Shown: positions 47,090 to 56,852 of the stretch, one piece after another
Layout of the letters: every line of letters starts with the position of its first letter
How positions within the stretch are numbered: the stretch's first letter is position 1
Assembly (NCBI GenBank): GCA_948474755.1
Contig: CAOLHI010001008.1
Coordinates: 62,001-126,000 of the forward strand
From: Ctenosaura bakeri
Taxonomy: Eukaryota; Chordata; Lepidosauria; Squamata; Iguanidae
DNA: 64,000 nucleotides
Reading direction: 5' to 3'
Notes under the pieces: generated by a model
What the model was told of the DNA's origin: nothing
Databases searched by the model: none
What the model saw: only the letters and a program-made list of their open reading frames with translations
Program-made: the position numbers and the translations under genes

Positions 47090-47215
47090 GTTGTTGTATT
47101 TATTTCCATTCTTCCTTTTCCCTAGTTCAGGAATCAAAACAGCTTACAACAAATTAAAAGACATATTGCTAAAAATTCACAAGATCCAACAGTTAAAATG
47201 AGATTGAAAAACAAA
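47090..47215 (-). mobile_element. L2-type LINE 3' end, inverted
   Basis: TTGTTGTTGTATTTATTTCC, then CTAGTTCAGGAATCAAAACA and GCTTACAACAAATTAAAAGA, is the reverse of an L2-type 3' terminus with an A-rich flank. Confidence 0.45.
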
Positions 47216-47559
47216 AAGTTTTAAACACATGGCATTAAATATGCACATGTTCACACATGCACAAACATTCAATAGCACAATAATTAGCAAGATCCAGTGC
47301 AGTGTTTAGGTGAGACAAGTCTTAAAGAGTCATTATTGCTGGCTTTTTGCCGTAATAATAAACTTGTACTTGTACTAAAGATTCATTCATCATACGCCTG
47401 TCTCAATAGAAAATTATTTACTTTTCTGCAGAAGGGAAGCAGAGAGAGTGCCTGTCTAACTTCTTTGCTAAAGAATTTCTAGAGCCTGAGGACAGACATG
47501 GATAAGGCCCTCTTCTGTGTCCACACCAAATGTGCCTGTGAAAATGAGGCAACAGAGAA

Positions 47560-48260
47560 AAGGACCTCCCCAGAAGATTTCAAAGCACAGACTGGTTCAT
47601 AATGGGGTGTATGGTCCTTCAAATAACCTGGACCTAAGCTATGTAGAGCTTAATGTGTCAAAATCAGCACTTTGAATTGTTCCTGGAAAAAGGCAAACAG
47701 TCAGCGAAATTTTGGCAATAAGGGAGTTGTATGTTCCCAGCAGTCAGACCTAGGCCATTTCTGCATGACAACACTCTTCCCCATCGTCTCACTGCAGTCC
47801 CAGGTCCAGAAGGGAGTGCATCAGCAATGCTCCCCTCTGCACTCATTTGGTCCATGCGGAAGAGAATGCAATAGCACCATGTCTTCCTTCTGCAGTGCAT
47901 CCAGGCTTTCTTCCTTTGAGCTATGGAAGGAAGCATCGCCAATGCGCTTCCGCATGGCCAGAAGTGACGACAGCATTGCAGATGCAAAATGGATTTTTTC
48001 CATTTTGTGAAAACTGTGTGAGCATGACACTCAGTGACAGGATGGCAACAGGACAGTGACAATATCATGTGGAAGTGTGCTCTGCTGACCGTTGCTATCC
48101 TGGGGTCCTGTGGCAGAAATGAGACAGCAACGTCATGTGGAAAGGGCACTAGTTTGCAATCTGTCTCCAGCTTTCTGGACCAATTGAAGTTTCTCAACAC
48201 TCTAGAAAGGCTGCCCCCAAAGAGTGCACCATAAAATGAGAACAAATTGTTTGCAGTGGG
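47560..48260 (+). repeat. Interspersed repeat (class unassigned) split by a type II MITE
   Basis: The left part 47560-47753 (GCTATGTAGAGCTTAATGTG, CACTTTGAATTGTTCCTGGA, GGAGTTGTATGTTCCCAGCA) and the right part 48148-48260 (GTTTGCAATCTGTCTCCAGC, TTTCTGGACCAATTGAAGTT, AAGGCTGCCCCCAAAGAGTG) read as one dispersed repeat when the MITE is ignored. Confidence 0.6.
47754..48147. mobile_element. MITE, type II, TSD CCTAG/ACTAG
   Basis: The ends are GCCATTTCTGCATGACAAC and ACGTCATGTGGAAAGGGC, and the flanks CCTAG (47749-47753) and ACTAG (48148-48152). Because the element sits inside another repeat, the pre-insertion site can be seen (gacctagtttgc), which fixes the boundaries independently. The 193-aa minus frame across it is a chance frame; the related copies at 4946 and 7918 do not preserve it. 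Confidence 0.88.
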
Positions 48261-48274
48261 GTGTCAAGTGATCT

Positions 48275-48330
48275 GATGATGATATTCATTTGCATCCCAC
48301 CTTTCTCTCACTAATGAGATTCAACTCGCT
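48275..48330 (-). mobile_element. L2-type 3' end remnant, inverted
   Basis: TGATGATATTCATTTGCATC, CCACCTTTCTCTCACTAATG and AGATTCAACTCG reverse a short L2-type terminus. Confidence 0.35.
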
Positions 48331-48820
48331 AACAGGATGAGAAGCTGGACCAAAACATATTGCATTATTTTCAGTGAAGATAAATGTCAAATTAGGCAGT
48401 ATCAGTTGCACAAATATGGTTGACACCTGACTTGGCAGCTGTACATGTTAACAGGACTTGGTGGAATTAGTAGAGCACAAGCTAAAAATGAGTTAACACT
48501 GTGCTGCAGTACTTCATTCAATTCTAGATTCTTTAAAAAAAAAAAACAGAGAAAGGATAATACAATTCTACTGCTCCAAATAACAGAAAGTAATAATAGT
48601 ACCACTCTTTTCTGCTCCATTCTAGCCACAACTCATTGAGAACAATGTGTTCAGTTTTGGGTACTACAGTTTAAGAGATGAACTTATTAAGGAATGAAAG
48701 AAAGATCTGGAGGGACAAGGAGTCCTATGAAGAAAGCTGAAAGAGTGGTGTATGTTTAGCTTTGAGAACAAATAGTTATGTAAGATACCCATCTTCAAAT
48801 ACCCAAACAATTACTACCTA

Positions 48821-49688
48821 TTGGTTCTTGTGGGTTTTTTGGGCTTTGAGACCGTGTTCTGGTTGTATTTTCTCTTGATGTTTCGCCTGCATCTGTGGCT
48901 GGCATCTTCAGAGGAATGGTGAATTGGAAGTGGAATGGAGAATATATATGCCAGTCTCCTCCTCCAGAGGGGAGGGAGCAATTAGCATAATAGTCCTATT
49001 GTGTGTATTGAATACTCGTTCCTGGAGGGAGACTTCCTGAGGTGGGGCTCGTTAGGGCTCGTTAGTCTCTTTGGTGTTTTGATTTTGGTGTTTTTCAATA
49101 CTGACAGCCACACTTTGTTGACCTTCCGAGTCTCCTCTTTCCTGTTAAAATTATCCAAGTGTTTGTGAATGTCAATGGCCTCTCTGTGTAGCCTGACCTG
49201 GTAGTTGTTAGAATGGTCCAGAATTTCTGTGCTTTCAAATAACATTCTGTGTCCCGGTTGGTTTATAGTGTGTTCTACTACTGCTGATTTTTCTGGCTGA
49301 ATCAGCCTGCAGTATCTTTCGTGTTCTTTGATTTGTGTTTGGATGCTGCATTTTGTGGCCCCTATGTAGACCTGACCACAGCTGCACGATATGTGGTAAA
49401 CTCCTGCAGAAGTTAGGTGATCCCTCTTGTCCTTAGCTGAGTGAAGCATTTGCTGAATTTTCCTGGTTGGTCTGTAAATTGTTCGGAGGTTATGTTTCTT
49501 CATGAGTTTCCCTATTCAGTCAGTGACTCCTTTGATATATGATTTTTACCATTCACCATTCCTCTGAAGATGCCAGCCACAGATGCAGCTGAAATGTCAG
49601 GAAAAAATACAACCAGAACACGGTCTCAAAGCCCGAAAAACCCATAAGAACCAATGGATTCTGGCCGTGAAAGCCTTCGACTCTATAT
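48821..49688 (-). mobile_element. Penelope-like retroelement, truncated, with inverted terminal arms and 13-bp TSD
   Basis: The element is flanked by CAATTACTACCTA (48808-48820) and CAATTACTATCTA (49689-49701), a 13-bp duplication with one mismatch. About 105 bp at 48820-48927 reappear inverted at 49551-49655 (for example GGCATCTTCAGAGGAATGGT against ACCATTCCTCTGAAGATGCC). Between the arms lies a GIY-YIG endonuclease frame on the minus strand. Penelope elements are known for pseudo-LTRs in direct or inverted arrangement and for a C-terminal GIY-YIG domain. The reverse transcriptase is absent, so this is a 5'-truncated copy. Confidence 0.88.
48982..49503 (-). pseudogene. Penelope GIY-YIG endonuclease domain, truncated ORF (173 aa)
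   Basis: The domain begins near residue 34: GVYHISCSCGQVYIGATK gives the GIY (here GVY) and YIG motifs with the Penelope-typical CSC insertion between them. It is followed by SIQTQIKEHERYCRL, where family members usually have an Arg at the position of the Gln in TQI; that Arg is part of the GIY-YIG active site. SAVVEHTINQPGH carries the conserved Glu and His. The last 60 residues (LHREAIDIHKHLDNFNRKEE and beyond) match the usual C-terminal tail. The frame is open but has no RT domain upstream and starts at an internal Met. In intact elements the domain nicks target DNA to prime reverse transcription. Missing RT and the Arg to Gln change suggest it is not functional. Confidence 0.88.
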
Positions 49689-49961
49689 CAATTACTATCT
49701 AGATAAGGAAACAAATTTAATTATTAATAAGATGTTTTGTTTTTTCTCCCAAAGGTTAGGCTTGAACCAATGTATTTAATTTTCAAAACTACAGAATACA
49801 ACTTAACTTTTGAAAGAACTTGCTGATGATAAAAGCTGCTTAAGAATGGAACAGATTGCTTTACTGTGGTAGCCTCTTCCTTAAATTTTGCTAAGCAGAG
49901 GCTAGATGGTTATCTATCAGAGAAGTGGTGGTAGTGGATTACCTCTGTTGTCAGGAGGCTG

Positions 49962-50153
49962 GCCCTACACCATTATAGTGCTATTTATTCCACTTTCAAC
50001 ATCCTATGGAATTCTGGGGTTTGTAGTTTACTGAGGCCAAAGAGCTCTCTGGCTGAGAATTCTAAACGTCTCTCTGTAAACTCCAAACGCCAGAATTCCA
50101 CAGGATGCTGAAAGTGGAATAATAGCACCATAATAGCATAGGGTGAAAATGTC
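49962..50153. mobile_element. Palindromic MITE, type I, with decayed ends
   Basis: CACTTTCAACATCCTATGGA, GTTTGTAGTTTACTGAGGCC and CCAGAATTCCACAGGATGCT match the other type I copies, with both arms present. The outer 15 bp are altered (CCCTACACCATTATAG and GGGTGAAAATGTC). It sits at the 3' end of the CR1 remnant. Confidence 0.8.
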
Positions 50154-52479
50154 CCAGGGTTCTCACACTTGGAAACATTCGAAACCCTAAGTCTATTATT
50201 TTAATGCTTTCTAAAAGCAAATATGCCTATTGAGCCTGGGTAGGCTTTTATGAGTTGTTACTTTGTATTTTTAATTGGATGGGATCCTAGAATCCAACTC
50301 ATTCCTGCCTCCTTTCATTAAAATGTGCTGAACTTTTTCCTCTTTTTTTCATAGAAGTGCATATGTTTGTATGTACACATTCTTTCTCTGGGGGTGGGGG
50401 AAGGAATTGTAGAAGGCAGCTTTGATGATGAAGAGAGAAGTTGCTTAATGGTGCATGGCTCTCCAATTAAAATGCTGAGGGGTTTAATGCTACTATGCTG
50501 AATGCCAGTCTGCTGCTTAAACTTGTTTGTCATTGGCACTAGGACTATCATCTAATTAATGAAGTCTGAGATGATTAATCCACTGAATCTTCACAACTGA
50601 TTGATCAATTAAGATAGTATACACTTGCATAGTGCATCAGTTCAGAAGCAAAGAGTGTACCATTGCTGTTGCTGAGGTATGATTTGTCCTACTCCCTTTT
50701 CTCCCACATTCAGTGAAATGTAGGAAAGCCCGTTCTTCCAAGTAGCTGATACATGGACAATTAGGGACAAAAAATCCTACCATTAGAAGGTGTCCATAGA
50801 GAAAGCCTGGAAACAAGGCCATTATGTACTGTATTGAAATACTGATTTCATTGGGCTTCTCTGTCAGTTATCACCAGACTACATTTAGACTGCAGCAGAA
50901 GGAAATGGGAATCCTGTCCACAATACCTTCATCAGGGTCCTCCTCTCATTGTATCTTTCCTAGCTAGTCATTACGAGAATTTCTATTTAATTTTAAAAAT
51001 TGTCATCATAGTTTGCTTGCTTTTCTTTCCACATCCCAGTTTCCTTCTATGTTATATCTTTCCAGTTGTATGCCTGTAGGAAGAGATTGTCTTCTTTTAC
51101 TGATTGCTGCAGTCTTCCATGATTCAATATAGTGCAGTAGTCGCACATGTGGAAATGTGTTATGCTAAACCATTTACCACACCTTGGACCCACTGTAGAG
51201 AAGGTGAAGCCCTCTCACCCATTTTCATTTGTCGGGTGGATCACAGGGGTGTCTGGTTAGATCTCCATAGGCAGACATGAAGCACTTACTTCAGCAGTGG
51301 GGTCTCCTGGAATCCCCCAGAGGTCTCCGTGACTGATGTAATCATTTTATGTCATATGGCCATGGAAAGGGGGACTTCAATCTGTAGATCAAGGGGGCAT
51401 GGTCTTTGCTTGGGTTGCAGGGAGAAAGGGAATAACAACCTCTGCTGAAGCCAAAAATATATATACATAGCTGTAGAGTTAACTAGCACCTACATAATCC
51501 ACTAACAGCCTGCCAGCCATTGTTTGTTAAGCCCTGTTGGGAGCCTTTTCAGCTGAGCAGAAGAGTAAAATGCTTTGCATAAATGCATGCATATATATGG
51601 AAAACCACCGCCCTATCATCACGCTTCCCCCAGATACATCCCAGTACAAATTGTGTTATATTAAACAATCATTATCAAAAGCAGAGTGTGACTGGGAGAA
51701 GAGTGTCATCTGGTTTCCTTTTTTTTTTTTTTACTTCTCCATGCTGTTCCAACAAAATATTTCTATTGTCTTTTTTAAACATAGTGAACCAGGTAGAATT
51801 AATAAATCTTCAGGCCTGCCTATATTGGGGGATGTTTTTGTTGTTATTTTTGTTTACTTTTCTTCTTTTCTAACCAAGGAACCTATGTTTTGACAAAGGT
51901 CAGAGAGAAATCTGAACGACAGGATTCTCCATTTTCAAAAATCAGAAATGGTCTCACAATATTTTTGTTTTGTTTTGTGTGTATGCAACCTGATAACTGC
52001 ATGAGACTTTTTGCCCAGCCTTCAGAATCTGAACATGCAGATATTAGTTTTTTGACATCGGGCCAGACTTGCCTTTTGAACTAACCTGCATAGGAAAAGA
52101 TCTGGAGATCTCAAGAACCTACCCACAATGTTGTGCATACTTGGTTGATCTAATAACCATATTGACTAACATTGATTTTCAGAACTTTTCCAAAGTTATG
52201 TCAAAGAATCTTGACAACTTTTATCTAAGTGTGTGTAAGGGAAAACAAACCTGTTTGGGAGAAACAGTTTTCAGAAGAGTTTACAGAAGTTTTCAGCACA
52301 GCCTATTCACATCCTCTTCATCATCTAGGCATAATCCATTTACAGAAACCTCAGCCTTATTTCTTGGAAGGGGATGAAGCCACCAGACATCTCTAAAGCT
52401 GTGGCCACAGATGTTCATCCCACATAATATCTGGGTAGCTTGGCTAGCAGGCCAGGAGATAACAGCTCATTGTGTGCAT
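50154..52479. other. Mostly unique AT-rich sequence
   Basis: No repeat family or coding frame. The 118- and 96-aa plus frames at 51537-51893 overlap each other in different frames and end in hydrophobic, T-run-derived sequence, so they are not credible genes. Confidence 0.35.
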
Positions 52480-52720
52480 TAGGTGGCAGAGGGCAGTTTC
52501 GAAGGAGGAAGCACATTTGCCAGAGATGAAATTGCTCAACTAAACTAATCAAGGGTGGGTTAATGAGAAACCTGGCAAATTATTGTTTAAATAGCTTTCA
52601 TAGTTATAATTTACAGTGAATGTCTTGTAGCTAGAAGGACTGCATATTTTGAACAAATAATAATAGAGCTGTATATTGTTTCCTTGCCATTATCTTCTCA
52701 GCTCTCCGGAGAAGTCCTGT
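52480..52720. promoter_or_regulatory. Candidate conserved non-coding block
   Basis: Repeat-free sequence with balanced composition and TAAT-type cores (AACTAAACTAATCAAG, GTTAATGAGAAACC, GTTATAATTTACAG). It is flanked by ordinary AT-rich DNA. Function unknown. Confidence 0.18.
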
Positions 52721-53389
52721 TTCAAAAAGGAATTGTCATGGATGATTGTGCAGTGAACAAGGTAGGAATTCATTATAGCTAAGGCATTCTTCTTATTATT
52801 TCTCCTTATTATTTCACATTGATGAAGGCCACCTGAGGATCAGGCTTGAGATGACCTTGTCTTTACCTGGAGGAGTTTTCCTTCTCTCAGTAATAAATAT
52901 CAGGAGCATAGATCAAAACCGTGATTATCTTAAAACAGTGAGAGGTGACAAACTAACATCTTCTCTTGTTTAGTTACATTAGCTAAGTCTCCTGAGAGTT
53001 ATTTGTGCTCATATTGTCACTTTTCAGAAACATATTCATTTGTCCATATTCATTTACCAATGATGGAAAAAGAGTAAAAGAATAATTGATTGTGTTTTGA
53101 TTCAGATAACTCCATATATGAATCTCCCACCTTGACTTTAAGGTAGGCCTTTCACATGTTAAGAATCAAATGACCATGCACTTATATTCTACTTCCTTCT
53201 TCATAGATTGATCAGCTTGCATTTTTCATTCCCTCTCTAGAGAGATCCATCTCCACTACATCTCTAGAAAGAATTTGAATTTATTCATAATATGATTTGC
53301 CTGATACAATGGAAAGGGAAAATGTGTGAAGTAAATGTTGATAGCTTTAGGCAGGAATCTGAAGCAATATCGAAAGGAGGGGAGGGAAT
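52721..53389. other. Unassigned sequence
   Basis: No repeat or coding frame is recognised. Confidence 0.3.
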
Positions 53390-53492
53390 TGTGTGACCCA
53401 CAAGATTTTGTTGATATTCAACTCCCAAGAAACCTAGAACCCTAGCTGCTCATCAGGAATGCTGAGATTTGTAATCCAAAGATATCTGGCAT
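53390..53492. mobile_element. Decayed palindromic MITE (gttgtagtcca type)
   Basis: GTTGATATTCAACTCCCAAG, CTAGCTGCTCATCAGGAATG and CTGAGATTTGTAATCCAAAG resemble a small palindromic transposon common in squamates. The two halves are still recognisably inverted. Confidence 0.45.
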
Positions 53493-53494
53493 GT

Positions 53495-53730
53495 GTGCTT
53501 CAAGATGCCCATTGACTTCTGGCTACCCCATGAATTTCATGTGATTTCTTTGGCAAGAAATACTCAGAGATCATTTTACCAGTTCTTTCCTCTGAAATAT
53601 AACCCACAATACCTGATATTCATTGGTGGTCTCCCATCCAAGTACTAACCAGGGTTGACCATGCTTAGCTTCCAAGATCATACAGGATCTGTTGCCTTTA
53701 GGGTATTTGGACCCTCAAAGACAGCTAGAC
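53495..53730 (-). mobile_element. 5S-rRNA-derived SINE (5S-Sauria type), inverted
   Basis: TGGTCTCCCATCCAAGTACT, AACCAGGGTTGACCATGCTT and AGCTTCCAAGATCATACAGG (53630-53690) are the reverse complement of the 5S rRNA internal promoter region (…GGAAGCTAAGC…GTTAGTACTTGGATGGGAGAC). Upstream on the plus strand, TTCTTTGGCAAGAAATACTC and GTTCTTTCCTCTGAAATATA reverse the body and tail shared with family B SINEs. So the head is 5S and the tail family B. It is not a functional 5S gene. Confidence 0.85.
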
Positions 53731-54990
53731 GGCCATATAAAAAGCCATATAATTCCAATTCCTGTTCTAAACATTCCGTGTGGGTCCTATTAACTTTTGT
53801 GAGACAAAGTAGCTACATTCCAATTTGGGACATGTTGAAAGAGTTCCTTTCTTTCTTTTTTTTAAAAATTCAATCTCTGATGCTTCACATGTTCTTATGT
53901 TCCCATTAGATTGTCATAATTCCTGGGAATCACTTGTTTTGAAAGGATCATTGCTGCAGAAGACTTGGTACAATGATCTAGACATCTTGGGATATTGTTG
54001 GGATATTATTTCCCCAAGGAACATAGTGTCCACCATGCTGCTATAGGATCTTATGAAGATTGCTAACACTGTAATAACCAGACATATTTCACTGCTAAAA
54101 GGAAGGGAAACTATGGTAGAATAAGATTCCAAGCTGGCTGAAGAGTTGTTCATAGTGTATCTGAATTTCCATACTATCTGAAATTTCTTCCATATTTATG
54201 GGGCTTCCAATGATTTTGTCTCGTTACCACTGAGCATACAGGTATCTGTTGTTCCTTAGTTCCATCCTTTCTAACCCACCCTGCATTTTATTCAGATTGA
54301 TCTGGATATGCATTTTTAAAAACACTTTCAAGCTTTTCTGTTCTATATAGGGAAAGTGACATAAATTTCTGTAAGCTAATTGCTATTTCTGTTAGTAACC
54401 ATTACATAAAATAAACAAGCTGGAAACTGTGGCACACTGGGCCATTTGTGGAAGATCAGCAATTTCACATTTGAGGTCTTTCACGTTTGAAGCTGATCTT
54501 CATGAATACCGTTATGTTTAATTTGCCGGTAAGTACGAGGCTAGAAGTCCCATTCTGTGTGATCACTGGTAAAAGTTGTGTGAATTGTGGTCCAAAATAC
54601 CTGAAAAGTCAGTGGTTCCTTAGTCTAGTATTAAAATTTCATCTTTTGTCACTACTATTTCATTTTCTGATAAAGTCAGTTGAGACATGGATATCTGCTC
54701 TACATCTTCTGCAATACAGAGACCCACAGATGATTTGTTCAACTTTTCCACCTATACTTTTGTGCAGTGTCTCAGATTTCAAGCCAAACATTTTTCTTTG
54801 GAGAGCTCTCAACTCTGTGTTGTGTTTGCTTTGGCTCTGATTGAGGAACTTGTAAATGTTTTGTTCAGAGCTTCTGTAATTTTAGGCAATATCAAGGGTT
54901 TTTCTGTTTAGGAGGATATACATTAAATATGAACTGCCTAACCAAGTCCCATTAATCAAAACTGTTATTCACAATTAAGCTGAAATGTCA
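53731..54990. other. Unassigned AT-rich sequence
   Basis: The 117-aa plus frame at 54487-54840 starts with Met and is Leu/Phe/Ser-rich but resembles no family known to me; a 74-aa frame overlaps it in another phase. I do not call it a gene. Confidence 0.3.
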
Positions 54991-54995
54991 CTAAG

Positions 54996-55695
54996 ACCAT
55001 TTCCACACAAGAGGGGAGAAGCAATTCACCAAGTGTCACAAGTGGTGTTTTTATACTCCAATTCAGAAACTGTGCTGTCTGCACCCCTTCCCTCCCCCAC
55101 ACATTTACATCATGCTACTGCAGAGAACAGTGGTTGCTGCACCCACAGCAGCAAGTCCTTAGCCACTCCCATTCCCCCTCCTTCCCCCTGCTCCACCATC
55201 GCTGATTGGTCTGTTTTTTTAAAAGAACACACACACACACTTTAAACACATTTCTGTAGGAATGTATGTTCATTGATACGTGGGAAAAAAAACACGTCTT
55301 AACAGTTCATTATCAGATCCACTCTTTTCTCTCTGCCTGTTTAATGCATGAAGACAATAATGACAGCAGCCTGTCCTTTGATGGGTGGAGAGAGATAGGG
55401 ATGGAAATGATGGAAGGGACAGCCTGGGAATGCCCATAGCTGGCCACTTCTGCAATGTGAGTCGATGCTACGCTTCTGCATGTAGGTGAAAACTGAAGCA
55501 GAACCAGTTTGGGAGATTTACATTGGAGTTTTTCCAGTTTTCACATACAGTGGTTTCACATTGCAGTGAACCATTCTAGGAGCTGAAAACATGCAGAACC
55601 ATGAGGAGAACTACGACACTAAAATGGTTCAACATGCAGACTGGAGAGTGAGGCTTTGATGCTACTACGATGTATCAACCTCATGCAGAAATGAC
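54996..55695. mobile_element. MITE, type V (700 bp), exact TSD CTAAG
   Basis: The ends are ACCATTTCCACACAAGAGG and CTCATGCAGAAATGAC, with CTAAG on both sides (54991-54995 and 55696-55700). The interior is unrelated to the other four types but has its own mirrored pieces, such as TTTTTCCAGTTTTCAC (55530-55545) and GTGAAAACTGAAGC (55486-55499). Coding frames are absent. Confidence 0.75.
55220..55240. repeat. (CA)n microsatellite
   Basis: About eight CA units within the type V MITE. Confidence 0.8.
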
Positions 55696-56074
55696 CTAAG
55701 TATTAACCTGACTCTTAACCAAGCTTCAAAACCTGTATGGTTTTGTTAAAATTATTCATTGCTTCCTTTATCACATCCCTGATTTAAGAAAGAAGCAGGA
55801 AGAAAGCCAAATCAAGCTTCACAGAGACACCTATCCCTATCTAGCAGTCTTTATTCCTGCATTGTAACAATTGTGTTAGAAAGGAGACAGTGGGTGACTG
55901 AATCTATTTCCTTGTCCAGATCAGAACAAGGATTTCCAGCATTAAATATCAGACTTGATGATTCCTTAGTCTAGCCCTGAGAAAAAGTGACTACATTTTT
56001 TAAAAAAAATCTATGTTATTATTTCAATGTTCTTATCATTATGAAATGTACCGCACATGTAAAGTAAGTTAAAG

Positions 56075-56843
56075 ATATAACAAAAGAAACAATAGTTAGA
56101 TGGGTTCAGAATGTGGGGCACCCAATTGAATTAGAAGCCTGGGAAAAAGCTTGTAAAGTAGATATAAAATTTATGCCCAATCTAACTTAAGAGAAAACTT
56201 TTATCAGATGCTGCACAGATGGTATATGACCCCAGAGAGATTACAAAAAATAACTAAAAATGGGGACACAAAGTGCTGGGAATGTGGGGAGAAGGTGGGT
56301 TCCTTCTTTCATATGTGGTGGACTTGTCAGAAGGCAAAGAAATTTTGGAAGGAAATACATGATGAAATTCAAAAAAATTGTAAAGTGAATTTTAAAATGA
56401 TACCACAATTCTATTTGTTGAATATGTTAGGTCAGAACAGGGAGATCAGAAGACATCAGAAGATATTGTTGTATTTGATCATGGCAGCAACGTTGACATA
56501 TACCCAACACTGGAAAGAAAGGATAGAAATCAATTTAGAAGAATGGAAAGTAAAAGTCCTGGATATGGTAGAGACTGAAAAATTAGGAAATTCTCTGAAA
56601 AATAAAGCTATCCAGAACTTTGCAAGGGAATGGAAAGGGGTAATGGATTGGTTAAAAATATAAATTTATGAGGTGATAAAGCAGAAAAATTCTTTTGTGT
56701 AAAAATGAAAAATAAGGTATAATTCAACTCGGGAAAAATAAATATGGACGTGCGGATGGGTGGGTGGGATATATCCATAATAGTGGTGTCTATCCAGCTA
56801 TTTTATCTGTGTGAAATACTAATTAAAATTTCTTTGAAAAATA
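56075..56843 (+). mobile_element. L1 LINE, 5'-truncated, with 9-bp TSD AAGTTAAAG
   Basis: AAGTTAAAG occurs at 56066-56074 and 56844-56852, bracketing the element. From 56075 it encodes the end of ORF2, followed by a 3' UTR with a GTGGGTGGGATATATCC stretch and an A-rich end (GAAAAATAAAG). Structure and TSD fit target-primed insertion of a truncated L1. Confidence 0.85.
56208..56663 (+). pseudogene. L1 ORF2 C-terminus (151 aa open frame)
   Basis: The start RWYMTPERLQKI matches the usual L1 ORF2 C-terminal block RWYLTPxKLxKM. It is followed by the Cys-His knuckle TKCWECGEKV … SFFHMWWTCQKAKKFW (CxxC … HxxxxC). The rest (KILLYLIMAATLTYTQHWKE) matches the helix after the knuckle. The frame continues upstream of this Met, where a TAA at about 56186-56188 interrupts it. 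The C-terminal segment binds RNA and is needed for L1 retrotransposition, but without RT and endonuclease this copy is dead. Confidence 0.88.
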
Positions 56844-56852
56844 AAGTTAAAG

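Larger units (their letters stand above)
48640..49958 (+). mobile_element. CR1 LINE 3' region, split by a Penelope-like element
   Basis: The left part (48640-48807: TGTGTTCAGTTTTGGGTACT, AAAGAGTGGTGTATGTTTAG) and the right part (49702-49958: TTAGGCTTGAACCAATGTAT, AAGAACTTGCTGATGATAAA, AGCAGAGGCTAGATGGTTAT, TTGTCAGGAGG) follow CR1 order. The Penelope-like insertion at 48821-49688 lies between them and a type I MITE begins where the CR1 tail should continue. Confidence 0.65.

Noticed and set aside
47664..48245. 193-aa minus-strand frame, the longest in the window
   Set aside because: It runs across the type II MITE and its flanking repeat; the related copies at 4946 and 7918 have different frames, so it is chance.
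51537..51893. 118-aa plus frame with a hydrophobic end
   Set aside because: The hydrophobic part comes from T runs, another frame overlaps it, and no family is recognised.
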